Below, one piece after another: positions 1 through 7,890 of a DNA stretch of 64,000 nt (its first letter is position 1; each line of letters starts with the position of its first letter). The stretch is from JAHEDH01 sp963753285 (GTDB lineage: Bacteria; Actinomycetota; Acidimicrobiia; Spongiisociales; ZC4RG35), in assembly GCA_963753285.1 (NCBI GenBank), contig CAVWBT010000013.1, positions 186,001-250,000 of the forward strand, read 5' to 3'. Under the pieces are notes generated by a model. It was given only the letters and a program-made list of their open reading frames with translations, was not told where the DNA came from and searched no databases. The translations under genes were made by a program, and so were the position numbers.

Positions 1-2305
1 CGGTCAGTGACCCACCGACGTCGTCGGGGGTTGCGGGCCGGGGGTTGTCCTCGACGTATGCCGCTCCTGCCGTTGGCTGGATTCGGTACAGGCCGAACGA
101 GTAGTCCATCACACCGACGACATCGCGGAGGATGTCACCACCGCGGAAGCGGTTGTCGAGCGTGAAGGGATCACCGTTCGGGTGCCGCGCCGGGTCGGGG
201 TTCTGCGACGAGCGCCCATCGTCGAGCGTCAACCTGCTACGGGCGTTGAGTTCGGCCAGCGCCGCCGCATCGGGCGAGCCCGGGTCGAAGACCGCCGTCG
301 GCTGATACAGCCGCTCGGGGGTGAGCACGATCTCACCGAATCGGTCGAAGTTGAAGTACTCCGAGATGTAGACATCCTGGTTGGCGCCGACGACGATCGA
401 CATGCCTTCGACCGCCTCGTATTCGCCGAACGAGTCCACCGGCAAGGTCACGGTCGCGGGTGTCGGAGAGTCGGTCGGCCCGCAGACCAGAACGGCGGTC
501 GCGGAGATCTGCGTCGCGTCAAAGAACTCAGATACGGGTCCGACGACCCGGATCAGGTCTCCGTTTGCAACGTCGACCGTCGGGTTCGAACCCTGGAAGA
601 CGAAGATGCCCTCGGACGTGGCGGGGTTGCCGTCGCTCTCGGCATCCTCTTCCTGAACGAAGAACCCGTTGAGGTCGCCGTTGGCTCCTAGGACGTCCTG
701 GAAGTCGCCAACGACCACACCCTCGATCGTGTGGGTCTGTCCCACGAGGGGGCTGGCGGAGCCGTCGCCCTGGATGGCGCTGATCAGGGTCGCCGGGTCA
801 CCACAGAAGCCGGTGGGCGGGACCACGACCTCGGTGTTGAGCAGCCCTGGCGATTCGGACGCGGGACCCGTCCACACACCGTTCACCACCTGAAGCGACT
901 CGCCGATCAAAGCGCCACTCGACTCCGACACACCGATGTCGGTGCTGGTCAACCCATCGGCCGCACCGCCAACCCCAGTGAAGCTTCCCTCATACGACAG
1001 GAACTCGACCACAACGTTCGATGGATCCACCAGAGCCAACCCATCGGGAGAACCATTCTGGATCCCATTCACAGGCTGCGGGAACGCCACCGCGCCGCGG
1101 CCACCGCTCTCGTCAGAGATCACGCCCGACAGCGCAACCGTGCCGTACACCGTGCCATTGCTGCCGTTGTAGAGCAGCACCGTCCACCCGGACAGATCCG
1201 TCCCCGCAGGACCCTCGATCTCGAAGAACTCCCCGACATCGGTTCCAGCATTGTCATAGTGCAACTCGCTGATGAACACGGCACTCGTCGGAGCCCCGAG
1301 GTTGAGCGAGCCTGGCGATTCGGACGCGGGACCCGTCCACACACCGTTCACCACCTGAAGCGACTCGCCGATCAAAGCGCCACTCGACTCCGACACACCG
1401 ATGTCGGTGCTGGTCAACCCATCGGCCGCACCGCCAACCCCAGTGAAGCTTCCCTCATACGACAGGAACTCGACCACAACGTTCGATGGATCCACCAGAG
1501 CCAACCCATCGGGAGAACCATTCTGGATCCCATTCACAGGCTGCGGGAACGCCACCGCGCCGCGGCCACCGCTCTCGTCAGAGATCACGCCCGACAGCGC
1601 AACCGTGCCGTACACCGTGCCATTGCTGCCGTTGTAGAGCAGCACCGTCCACCCGGACAGATCCGTCCCCGCAGGACCCTCGATCTCGAAGAACTCCCCG
1701 ACATCGGTTCCAGCATTGTCATAGTGCAACTCGCTGATGAACACGGCACTCGTCGGAGCCCCGAGGTTGAGCGAGCCTGGCGATTCGGACGCGGGACCCG
1801 TCCACACACCGTTCACCACCTGAAGCGACTCGCCGATCAAAGCGCCACTCGACTCCGACACACCGATGTCGGTGCTGGTCAACCCATCGGCCGCACCGCC
1901 AACCCCAGTGAAGCTTCCCTCATACGACAGGAACTCGACCACAACGTTCGATGGATCCACCAGAGCCAACCCATCGGGAGAACCATTCTGGATCCCATTC
2001 ACAGGCTGCGGGAACGCCACCGCGCCGCGGCCACCGCTCTCGTCAGAGATCACGCCCGACAGCGCAACCGTGCCGTACACCGTGCCATTGCTGCCGTTGT
2101 AGAGCAGCACCGTCCACCCGGACAGATCCGTCCCCGCAGGACCCTCGATCTCGAAGAACTCCCCGACATCGGTTCCATCATTGTCATAGTGCAACTCGCT
2201 GATGAACAGGTCGCCGGTCGTGGTCACGGCACCGCCCGGCGTAGCCGGGATGAGTGTCATGACCATGGCGATCGTCAGGAGCACGACACGTCGGACAGGT
2301 TTCAT
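1..2305 (-). CDS. ExeM/NucH-type extracellular endonuclease, 5' part (runs off window)
   Basis: The reading frame opens at ATG 2305-2303 behind GGGAGAG and stays open to the window edge, about 768 codons. A signal peptide (residues 1-26, KPVRR then a hydrophobic core ending near PGGA) indicates secretion. Three consecutive lamin-tail-like (LTD) domains of 155 residues follow, each with the FISELHYDN...GEFFEIEGPAG core. The part nearest the window edge has motifs of the ExeM/NucH family: GFFVQEED, a LDDGRSSQNPDP segment, FRGGD, and DYSFGLYRIQPT. In that family an endonuclease/exonuclease/phosphatase domain follows and degrades extracellular DNA; here it would lie outside the window, so nuclease activity is inferred. 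LTD domains probably anchor the enzyme or bind a surface. Confidence 0.85.
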   Translation of the reverse strand, partial: MKPVRRVVLLTIAMVMTLIPATPGGAVTTTGDLFISELHYDNDGTDVGEFFEIEGPAGTDLSGWTVLLYNGSNGTVYGTVALSGVISDESGGRGAVAFPQPVNGIQNGSPDGLALVDPSNVVVEFLSYEGSFTGVGGAADGLTSTDIGVSESSGALIGESLQVVNGVWTGPASESPGSLNLGAPTSAVFISELHYDNAGTDVGEFFEIEGPAGTDLSGWTVLLYNGSNGTVYGTVALSGVISDESGGRGAVAFPQPVNGIQNGSPDGLALVDPSNVVVEFLSYEGSFTGVGGAADGLTSTDIGVSESSGALIGESLQVVNGVWTGPASESPGSLNLGAPTSAVFISELHYDNAGTDVGEFFEIEGPAGTDLSGWTVLLYNGSNGTVYGTVALSGVISDESGGRGAVAFPQPVNGIQNGSPDGLALVDPSNVVVEFLSYEGSFTGVGGAADGLTSTDIGVSESSGALIGESLQVVNGVWTGPASESPGLLNTEVVVPPTGFCGDPATLISAIQGDGSASPLVGQTHTIEGVVVGDFQDVLGANGDLNGFFVQEEDAESDGNPATSEGIFVFQGSNPTVDVANGDLIRVVGPVSEFFDATQISATAVLVCGPTDSPTPATVTLPVDSFGEYEAVEGMSIVVGANQDVYISEYFNFDRFGEIVLTPERLYQPTAVFDPGSPDAAALAELNARSRLTLDDGRSSQNPDPARHPNGDPFTLDNRFRGGDILRDVVGVMDYSFGLYRIQPTAGAAYVEDNPRPATPDDVGGSLT
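846..2210. repeat. Three tandem 465-bp in-frame repeats (LTD domains)
   Basis: Units span about 846-1310, 1311-1775 and 1776-2210 (the last slightly incomplete). The first two look identical base for base. The third differs by at least one base near 2178, which changes NAGT to NDGT in the protein. Each unit is 155 codons, so copy number can change without breaking the frame. Identity at silent sites means very recent duplication or ongoing conversion. Confidence 0.93.
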
Positions 2306-2402
2306 GGAGGCTCTCCCACTCTCGATTTCTCCACCGCCGAGCATATCCCCCGAAATCGAACGGTGCACAGCGCAGCAGCAAACGCGTCATGACCGTCCGT
2401 CG

Positions 2403-2408
2403 TAGTCT
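2403..2408 (+). promoter_or_regulatory. -10 hexamer TAGTCT for leaderless crotonase
   Basis: TAGTCT lies 6 nt before the ATG at 2415 and no Shine-Dalgarno is present, as for leaderless actinobacterial mRNAs. Confidence 0.5.
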
Positions 2409-2414
2409 TGACGC

Positions 2415-3224
2415 ATGGGATACGACCACGTTGAAATCGATGTGAACGATGGGGTCGGTTGGCTCTGGCTGAACCGACCGGACAAGCTGAACGCCATGTC
2501 CGAGGACATGTGGGCGGACATCCCCGCCGCCGTCGCCGAACTCGACGCCGACGAGTCGGTGCGCGTGATCGTCGTCGCTGGGCGAGGCAGAGCCTTCACG
2601 GTGGGAATCGACCTGACCATGCTCGGCTCTCTCCAGATGGACTCGAAGTCCGAAGCCGAGAAACGAACCAAGCTGTATGCCGAGATCAAGCGGCTCCAGC
2701 GGACCAACTCGGCCTTCGCCGACTCAGCCAAGCCGACCATCGCCGCCGTCCACGGATATTGCCTCGGTGCGGGGATCGACCTCATAACCGCCTGTGACAT
2801 CCGGATCGCGTCGGCCGACGCCACGTTCTCGGTACGCGAGACGAAGATGGGCCTCGTCGCCGACGTCGGGACGATGCAACGACTGCCCAAGATCATCGCC
2901 CCCGGGCACGTCGCCGAGTTGGTGTTCACCGGTCGGGACATCGACGCCGCCGAAGCCGCGCGCATCGGACTCGTCAACCGAGTGCACGACGACGCCGAGG
3001 CCATGCTGGCCGCGGCCCACGAAGTGGCCGAGGAGATCGCCGCCAACTCGCCACTCGTCGTCCAGGGTGCGAAACGGGTGCTGGCGGCGGAGGCAGACAT
3101 GTCGACCGAGGCAGCGCTCGACCACATCGCCCTCTGGAACTCGGCATTCCTGTGGAGCAACGACCTGAACGAAGCGATGATGGCGTTCATTGAGAAGCGC
3201 CCACCGGACTTCACGGGCACATGA
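2415..3224 (+). CDS. Enoyl-CoA hydratase/isomerase family protein, dienoyl-CoA isomerase-like
   Basis: A 269-residue crotonase-fold protein acting on acyl-CoA thioesters. Oxyanion-hole segments are visible at about 55-65 (GRAFTVGIDL) and 113-123 (GYCLGAGIDL). The stretch ACDIR...FSVRETKMGLVADVGTMQRLP resembles ECH1, the delta3,5-delta2,4-dienoyl-CoA isomerase, including the acidic residues (E of RETK, D of ADVG) used for proton transfer there. Double-bond isomerisation in beta-oxidation of unsaturated fatty acids is therefore more likely than plain hydration. The stop overlaps the ATG of the next gene by ATGA, indicating co-translation. Confidence 0.85.
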   Translation: MGYDHVEIDVNDGVGWLWLNRPDKLNAMSEDMWADIPAAVAELDADESVRVIVVAGRGRAFTVGIDLTMLGSLQMDSKSEAEKRTKLYAEIKRLQRTNSAFADSAKPTIAAVHGYCLGAGIDLITACDIRIASADATFSVRETKMGLVADVGTMQRLPKIIAPGHVAELVFTGRDIDAAEAARIGLVNRVHDDAEAMLAAAHEVAEEIAANSPLVVQGAKRVLAAEADMSTEAALDHIALWNSAFLWSNDLNEAMMAFIEKRPPDFTGT

Positions 3225-3994
3225 CCTCGAAGCGGGTCCGCTTCGAGGGACATCTCTCCGACCAGCTCTCCGGGACCCTGCACCGGGCAGAGAACGCCCG
3301 GGGTGGCATCCTCATGGCGCACTGTTTCACTTGCTCTTCCGACCTGGCCGTCAACGTCAGGATCGCCAAGCACCTCGTGGAGCGTGGCTACCACGTGCTC
3401 CGATTCGATTTCACCGGACTCGGCCGCTCCGGCGGGGACTTCGAAGACTCCACGTTCGTGTCGAATGTCGGCGACCTGGTCAGGGCAGCCCAGTGGATGC
3501 TCGACGCCGGGCTCGGGCCGACGGGCCTGTTCGGACACTCGCTGGGAGGGGCGGCGTCACTGATCGCCGCCAACAGGATCCGAACCGTGGCAAGCGTCGT
3601 GCTGTTGGGGGCGCCGAGCACCGCAGACCACGTGCTGACCCACATCGCCACCGACGACGTCGACGCCATCGAGTCGGAAGGACGCCGGGAGGTGGAACTC
3701 GCCGGCAGACGCTTCCCGATCTCCAAGGAGTTCCTCGACGACCTGAACGCCTACGAGCACAGCGAGGCGATCGCCGAACTGGGGCGCCCGCTGGCGATCA
3801 TTCACTCCCCCGACGACCGCACCGTGCCCGTCTCAGAGGGCGAAGCGCTGTTCGCCGCCGCTCGCCAACCCAAGGCGTTCTATCCGCTGATCGGGGCCAA
3901 TCATCTGGTGACCGATCCGGTTCACGCGGCGCGGGCCGCGAACTTCGCCGCCGATTGGTTCGATACGACGGGAGCAGGCAGTTTCGGCACCTGA
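3221..3994 (+). CDS. Alpha/beta hydrolase
   Basis: A 257-residue alpha/beta hydrolase. The nucleophile elbow is GHSLGG (Ser near residue 108), the acid is probably the Asp of HSPDDRTVP (near 202) and the base the His of GANHL (near 227). The HCFTCSSD segment and overall order resemble the hydrolase half of hydrolase/OsmC fusion proteins, but no OsmC domain follows. It overlaps the upstream crotonase by 4 nt, so the pair forms an operon. The substrate is unknown; an acyl ester or thioester is a guess from the neighbour. Confidence 0.82.
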   Translation: MTSKRVRFEGHLSDQLSGTLHRAENARGGILMAHCFTCSSDLAVNVRIAKHLVERGYHVLRFDFTGLGRSGGDFEDSTFVSNVGDLVRAAQWMLDAGLGPTGLFGHSLGGAASLIAANRIRTVASVVLLGAPSTADHVLTHIATDDVDAIESEGRREVELAGRRFPISKEFLDDLNAYEHSEAIAELGRPLAIIHSPDDRTVPVSEGEALFAAARQPKAFYPLIGANHLVTDPVHAARAANFAADWFDTTGAGSFGT

Positions 3995-4002
3995 CGCGAC
4001 TC

Positions 4003-4024
4003 GGGCCACGCCATGGCGTGGCCC
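4003..4024. terminator. Palindromic hairpin between convergent genes
   Basis: A perfect 22-nt palindrome (GGGCCACGCC-AT-GGCGTGGCCC type) sits just after the hydrolase stop and before the end of the convergent dps gene. It could act as a bidirectional terminator; no U-tract is obvious. Confidence 0.55.
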
Positions 4025-4052
4025 AAGTAATCGTGATCGACTTCTGAGGAGA

Positions 4053-4598
4053 TCAGCTGACGGCGGCCGCAGCCTTCAGCTCCGAGGTGATGTCGACGGT
4101 CGGAAGCGAGCCGGTCTCGCTCTCGAGATGGGCACGCACGAACCACTGGAACAGCTCCAACTGGCCGAGCTGTCCGATCAGGAGATCCTCGGAGACGGGA
4201 TCGATGTCACCGAGCTTCGAGATGGCATCGCGGTGATCACCGTTGATGCCGCTGTACACGATGTCGAGGGCGGCGAGGTGCCGTTGGGCGGTCGCGCGAC
4301 CGAGGTCGTAGTCGTCCCAGTCGCGCTTGGAGACCAGGGCGCCTGGGGTCCCGACGGGGACTCCGCCGAGGGTGGCGATGCGCTCGGCGATCTCATCGAC
4401 CATTCCACGAACGGCATCGACCTGAGGATCGAGCATCTCGTGCACGGCGATGAAGTTCGGGCCGATCACATTCCAGTGGATGTGCTTGAGCGTGAGTGCG
4501 AGGTCGAGCAGGCTCGACATCCGCTCGTCGAGGGTGCCGATCACTTCTCGTGCGGAGTTCTCGTTCATGCCGGGAACGGTGAAGGTTGGGGTCGTCAT
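4053..4598 (-). CDS. dps: Dps family DNA-binding ferritin
   Basis: A 181-residue Dps/miniferritin that sequesters iron, detoxifies peroxide and may bind DNA. The signature KHIHWNVIGPNF...HEMLD carries the inter-subunit ferroxidase ligands, seen as His41, His53, Asp68 and Glu72. The start at 4598 was chosen because AGGAGT lies about 8 nt upstream and it gives the usual family N-terminus; an upstream in-frame extension has no family resemblance. The C-terminal tail is Ala-rich with a single lysine, so DNA binding through the tail is doubtful. Single gene, convergent with the hydrolase. Confidence 0.92.
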   Translation of the reverse strand: MTTPTFTVPGMNENSAREVIGTLDERMSSLLDLALTLKHIHWNVIGPNFIAVHEMLDPQVDAVRGMVDEIAERIATLGGVPVGTPGALVSKRDWDDYDLGRATAQRHLAALDIVYSGINGDHRDAISKLGDIDPVSEDLLIGQLGQLELFQWFVRAHLESETGSLPTVDITSELKAAAAVS

Positions 4599-4728
4599 CT
4601 GTGGACTCCTGTGTTGCTTGCTCGATGTGTCCATACCCGAACGAGGGTCCGCGCAATCATCCACGCAACAGCCACCGGTGTCCGCAGGGAGGTTTGATCG
4701 ATGGGTCGCGGGGTATGTTGCGCCCACC

Positions 4729-5124
4729 ATGAACGAGATCGACGACTCGACAACGTCGGTGACAGAAGTCCATCTGAACCCGACTCCGACTGCGCCCGGC
4801 GATGCCCGCCGCTTCGTCGCCGACCTCCTCGATGGACACGCAGTGGTCGAATCCGCCAAGCTGGTGGTCAGCGAGTTGGTGACCAATGCCGTGCTCCACG
4901 GCGGGCGGGATGCGGGTCAAGTGACCGTCATCGTGGAACGTGACGCCGTGCACGACCGGGTACGACTGCAGGTCAGCCAAGCGCAGCATCCGGGCTTCGA
5001 GTACCTCGACCGCGCCCCGGGACATCTGGGACCGACTGGCCGGGGGATGATGATCGTGGATGCGATCGCTGCAGAATGGGGCATCGACAGCGAAACAGGC
5101 TCCGTCTGGGTCGTGCTCGCCTGA
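4729..5124 (+). CDS. ATP-binding protein, RsbW-like anti-sigma/serine kinase fold (HATPase_c_2)
   Basis: A 131-residue single-domain HATPase. The N-box VVSELVTNAVLHG (about residues 47-59) carries the Glu and Asn that hold Mg-ATP, and RGMMIVDAIAAEWG near the C-terminus matches the G-box region of RsbW/SpoIIAB-type proteins. Such proteins bind and silence sigma factors and phosphorylate STAS antagonists. The start is the ATG that gives normal family length. A TATGTT hexamer 9 nt before the ATG may be its -10. It lies 1 kb from a sigma-B/F-type cluster and could be a partner of it (inference). Confidence 0.8.
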   Translation: MNEIDDSTTSVTEVHLNPTPTAPGDARRFVADLLDGHAVVESAKLVVSELVTNAVLHGGRDAGQVTVIVERDAVHDRVRLQVSQAQHPGFEYLDRAPGHLGPTGRGMMIVDAIAAEWGIDSETGSVWVVLA

Positions 5125-5135
5125 CCCGCCCGAGG

Positions 5136-5846
5136 TCAGCGGACCCTCACCCAACGAGTGAAGAGTGACGTCGACCCCATGAGCGCGCGGTCCAGTCGGA
5201 ACACTCGTCCAGCCTGATCGATGGAGGGGCCTGCAACGATCCGCTTCGAATCGCCGGCCACGACCATCGGCGCCATCGTCACACACCACTCGTCGACCAG
5301 GTCGTCGGCTGCGAGCTGGCCGTTGAGGCTCGGGCCGCCCTCACTGAGGACCCGTCCGAGGCCCGCCTCCCTCAGCGAGGAAACGGCGGAAACCAGATCG
5401 ACTCGTTCGTCTCCACACGTCAGCACATCGGTCACCGATGCGAGATGGCGCCGCCGTTCAGCCGGCGACGACTCGGTGGTGATGACGATCGGAGGCTGAT
5501 CTTCGAAGGGATCGAGGTCGAATTCGAGGCTGGTCGTCACGAGCGCGACGCGGGGAACATCGGCCAGCCCACGCGAACGACGCCAGGTGACGAGGTGCGC
5601 GGGTAGCTGCGGGCGGCGGTAACCCTCCGCCCTGGCGGTCGCGGCGGCCACAAGGACGACATCGGCAACGGCGCGAAGTGCACGGAAGACGACTCCGTCT
5701 TGATCGTCACCGATCGACGACGAGCGACCGTCGATTGCGGTCGCTCCGTCGATGGTCGTCACCATGTTGGAGAACAGCCAGGGAGCCGTTCGATCGTCCT
5801 CGAGATAGACACGTTCGAGCGTGTCGTCGTCGACGCGCTCATCCAT
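5136..5846 (-). CDS. RibD C-terminal domain reductase (pyrimidine/dihydrofolate reductase family)
   Basis: A 236-residue NADPH-dependent reductase of the RibD_C fold. Visible family features are the N-terminal SNMVTTIDGATAIDGRS substrate loop, VLVAAATARAEGY, the GLGRVLSEGGPSLNGQL nucleotide-binding stretch (about 166-182) and a final TMAPMVVAG. No deaminase domain is fused, so the protein is either a stand-alone 5-amino-6-ribosylamino-uracil reductase or a broader reductase of this superfamily. No riboflavin genes are nearby. The two residue pairs GDD-QDG and RSSS match the typical actinobacterial pyrimidine reductase family. Confidence 0.82.
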   Translation of the reverse strand: MDERVDDDTLERVYLEDDRTAPWLFSNMVTTIDGATAIDGRSSSIGDDQDGVVFRALRAVADVVLVAAATARAEGYRRPQLPAHLVTWRRSRGLADVPRVALVTTSLEFDLDPFEDQPPIVITTESSPAERRRHLASVTDVLTCGDERVDLVSAVSSLREAGLGRVLSEGGPSLNGQLAADDLVDEWCVTMAPMVVAGDSKRIVAGPSIDQAGRVFRLDRALMGSTSLFTRWVRVR

Positions 5847-5861
5847 GTCGTGTCCGGAGGC

Positions 5862-6047
5862 TCAGGAGGCGATCTGGCCTCTCACACGGGGGAAGCGGAC
5901 CGGCGTGTGTTGGAAGCACGTCTCGCGGGTGTTGTACCGGCTGAGAACGGTGGAGCATCGATCCTCGAGGCACACTCGACCGGCCGCCTTCGTCTTGGGA
6001 CGCCGACCGCTCTGCATGGGCTTGGACCCTGTCAACACCTGTTCCAT
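5862..6047 (-). CDS. Small Cys/His-rich protein, putative zinc finger
   Basis: A 61-residue basic protein. An AGAGGA ribosome-binding site lies 5 nt before the ATG at 6047. The core is C-x4-C-STVLSRYN-x4-C-x2-H (Cys32, Cys37, then Cys and His near residues 47 and 50), a compact pattern able to bind one zinc ion, preceded by a Lys/Arg-rich stretch. I recognise the C...C-T-LS-YN...C-x2-H pattern from short unannotated actinobacterial proteins, but no function is known to me. It sits between the RibD-like gene and the sigma-factor cluster, all on the minus strand. Nucleic-acid binding is plausible given the charge. Confidence 0.65.
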   Translation of the reverse strand: MEQVLTGSKPMQSGRRPKTKAAGRVCLEDRCSTVLSRYNTRETCFQHTPVRFPRVRGQIAS

Positions 6048-6122
6048 GATGTCCTCTCGTGGTAGCGGAGTCGCGGAGCGATACCCGAGGTCTCAGTCGT
6101 TCAAACATGGAATGACGGAGGT

Positions 6123-7199
6123 TCACTCGAGCCGGTCACGGAGGGTGCCGAGCGCACTCCGGATCAGCCGCGACACGTGCATCTGAGAGACGCCGATCTG
6201 CTCGGCGATCTCGGTCTGGGTGAGATCCTCGTAGAACCGCAGATACAGGATCTCCACATCTCGGTCGTCGAGGTCCGCGATCGCGTCCTGGAGGTCCGAC
6301 CATTCGGCTGCGAGCGCCATCCGCAGGTCGACATCGCCCAGCGAGTCTTTGTGCGTGCGGTCGTCCTCGGCTCCGACCGGGGCGTCGAGGCTCGCAGATC
6401 GGTACGACGAACCGGCGGTCATCGCCTCGATCACCTCGTCTTCGGTGAGATCGAGGTCGGTGGCGATGTCGGCGACGGTCGGGACCTTCCCGAGCCTCTG
6501 CTGGAGTCGGGAGCTCGAACCGTTGACTGCCAACACGCGCTCCTGAAGCCCCCGCGGCACGCGCACCGACCAGGCCTTGTCACGGAGCAGGCGTTTCAGC
6601 TCGCCCGAGATCGTCCGAGCCGCGAACGAGGCGAACGACGCCCCGTGGTCGACGTCGAAACGACCCATCGCCTTGACCAGAGCGAAGCGGGCGACCTGCT
6701 CGACATCGTCCTGGGCGATGCCCTTCCCCCGGAACCGCCGACTGATCCGATCGGCCAGATAGGAGTACTTCTCGAACAGGATGTCCCTGGCGTCGTCGTC
6801 ACGGTCCAGCCGCTCGAACAGCTCGCGTTCGGCGACGTCCTCGAGCGTCAAGGTCGACGTCGGGCGCAACAACAGCCTCGCGCCGGCGTCGGATCCGGCC
6901 GACCACCACGAGTCGGACACGACCTCGAGCACCCGGGCGCGCATCGGATCGACCGGAGCGCCGGCTATGTCGTCCTCGGCGTGGACATCTACGACCACCG
7001 ACCTCGTGTCCGCCACGATGGAGACCTGCGCGGACGAGGCGCCGGACTCGATCAGGTGCCCGGCCAACTCGGCGACGGCGAGTTCGATCTCGGCACGCCG
7101 ACGGGGAGGGAGACTGGGAAGGGCATCGAGCACGTGACCCCGCAGATATCGCCCCGAGAGCCCGTCCACCTCGAATGAAGCGGTGGCCTGGTCGCTCAT
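6123..7199 (-). CDS. Sigma-B/F/G-type RNA polymerase sigma factor with degenerate HATPase-like N-terminal domain
   Basis: A 358-residue protein. Residues from about 120 to the end are a stress sigma factor: region 2 (EKYSYLADRISRRFRG...QVARFALVKAMGRFD), region 3 (DKAWSVRVPRGLQERVLAV...KVPTVADIATDLDL) and a region 4 helix-turn-helix (LTQTEIAEQIGVSQMHVSRLIRSALGTLRDRL). Residues 1-110 resemble an RsbW-like fold: EIELAVAELAGHLIESG aligns with the kinase N-box, but the conserved Asn is replaced, so ATP binding looks lost. SigF-type factors normally lack this domain; it may be a built-in regulator or a docking site. The start overlaps the preceding gene by ATGA, giving one operon STAS - HATPase-like - sigma. 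Confidence 0.85.
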   Translation of the reverse strand: MSDQATASFEVDGLSGRYLRGHVLDALPSLPPRRRAEIELAVAELAGHLIESGASSAQVSIVADTRSVVVDVHAEDDIAGAPVDPMRARVLEVVSDSWWSAGSDAGARLLLRPTSTLTLEDVAERELFERLDRDDDARDILFEKYSYLADRISRRFRGKGIAQDDVEQVARFALVKAMGRFDVDHGASFASFAARTISGELKRLLRDKAWSVRVPRGLQERVLAVNGSSSRLQQRLGKVPTVADIATDLDLTEDEVIEAMTAGSSYRSASLDAPVGAEDDRTHKDSLGDVDLRMALAAEWSDLQDAIADLDDRDVEILYLRFYEDLTQTEIAEQIGVSQMHVSRLIRSALGTLRDRLE

Positions 7200-7513
7200 G
7201 TGTCGCCGATCCTGATCTCGAGCAGGCTCGGATCCGACTCGACTGTGAGTCCCTCAGGCATCGACGTGACGGTTGGCGGAGCGAGTTCGGAGCCTTCGAC
7301 GGTGAGCAGGCAGCCGTTCTCGACGCGGGTGCCGGTCACGGTGACGGAGTGGCCGGATCGCACCGAGTCGGAGGCTGCGTCCGACACCATCAGAACGACC
7401 GCCGTCCGAGCGTCGTCGGACATCTCGAGTTCCTCGATCACGCCGCGGGTGAAGACTCGCGCCAGGCGCGGAGCATCGATGTGGTACGAGATGGTCAGCC
7501 GGAAGTCGTGCAA
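7196..7513 (-). CDS. Small degenerate RsbW-like (HATPase-fold) protein
   Basis: About 105 residues if translation starts at TTG 7513, the first usable start after the STAS stop at 7518. The layout matches a shortened HATPase_c_2 domain: a beta-strand start DFRLTISYHIDAP, a helix VIEELEMSDDARTAVVLMVSDAASDSVRSG in the N-box position, then SVTVTGTRVENGCLLTVEG. The Glu/Asn ATP ligands are not conserved, so kinase activity is unlikely. Sandwiched between the STAS gene and the sigma-factor gene with 4-nt overlap to the latter, it most likely takes part in sigma control. The start is uncertain because longer in-frame starts exist inside the STAS gene. Confidence 0.6.
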   Translation of the reverse strand: MHDFRLTISYHIDAPRLARVFTRGVIEELEMSDDARTAVVLMVSDAASDSVRSGHSVTVTGTRVENGCLLTVEGSELAPPTVTSMPEGLTVESDPSLLEIRIGDT

Positions 7514-7517
7514 ACGC

Positions 7518-7835
7518 TCAGACCGAGGAGATGGCGTCTTCGAGCGTTCCGACCGTGTCGAGCGCACCGGTGAGGCCGGTGATGGCGATGATCCGTTCGA
7601 CCGGTCCGTCCGGGATGACGATTCGAAGCCGGTGATTGCCCTCTCTGAGGCGATTGTGAGCGCCGACGATCGTTCGGAGACCCGTCGAGTCCATGAACGT
7701 GACCTGTGTCAGGTCGAGGATCGTGTCGCGGTTCTCGGCGAGATGCGACTCCACGGCGTCGGCCGTGGCGATGTCGATCTCGCCCGCGGGCTGGACGAGT
7801 AGCCACTCGCCTTCGTCTCGTGTCGAGATGTCCAT
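7518..7835 (-). CDS. STAS-domain anti-anti-sigma factor
   Basis: A 105-residue STAS protein of the RsbV/SpoIIAA type. The phosphorylatable serine is in TFMDSTGLRTIVGAH (the D-S-T-G-L signature, near residue 55), where an RsbW-like kinase phosphorylates it to release or capture the anti-sigma factor. AGGAGG lies 13 nt before the ATG at 7835 but 7 nt before an in-frame TTG at 7841, so the true start may be that TTG, adding two residues. First gene of the operon leading to the sigma factor. Confidence 0.88.
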   Translation of the reverse strand: MDISTRDEGEWLLVQPAGEIDIATADAVESHLAENRDTILDLTQVTFMDSTGLRTIVGAHNRLREGNHRLRIVIPDGPVERIIAITGLTGALDTVGTLEDAISSV

Positions 7836-7877
7836 ATCCAACGTCGGTCCTCCTGAAAACAACCTTCGGCACCAAGG

Positions 7878-7883
7878 TACCAT
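7878..7883 (+). promoter_or_regulatory. -10 hexamer TACCAT for leaderless gene at 7891
   Basis: TACCAT with a 7-nt spacer to ATG 7891. This spacing selects 7891 rather than the ATG at 7882 as the start. Confidence 0.5.
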
Positions 7884-7890
7884 GCGCGCC

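Noticed and set aside
846..2210. Tandem repeat read as a possible CRISPR or satellite array
   Set aside because: Units are 465 bp with no spacers and encode protein domains in frame.
731..2392. Long plus-strand open frame of about 550 codons across the LTD repeats
   Set aside because: It is antisense to the nuclease gene, rich in Arg/His, and stays open only because the repeat unit is a multiple of three.
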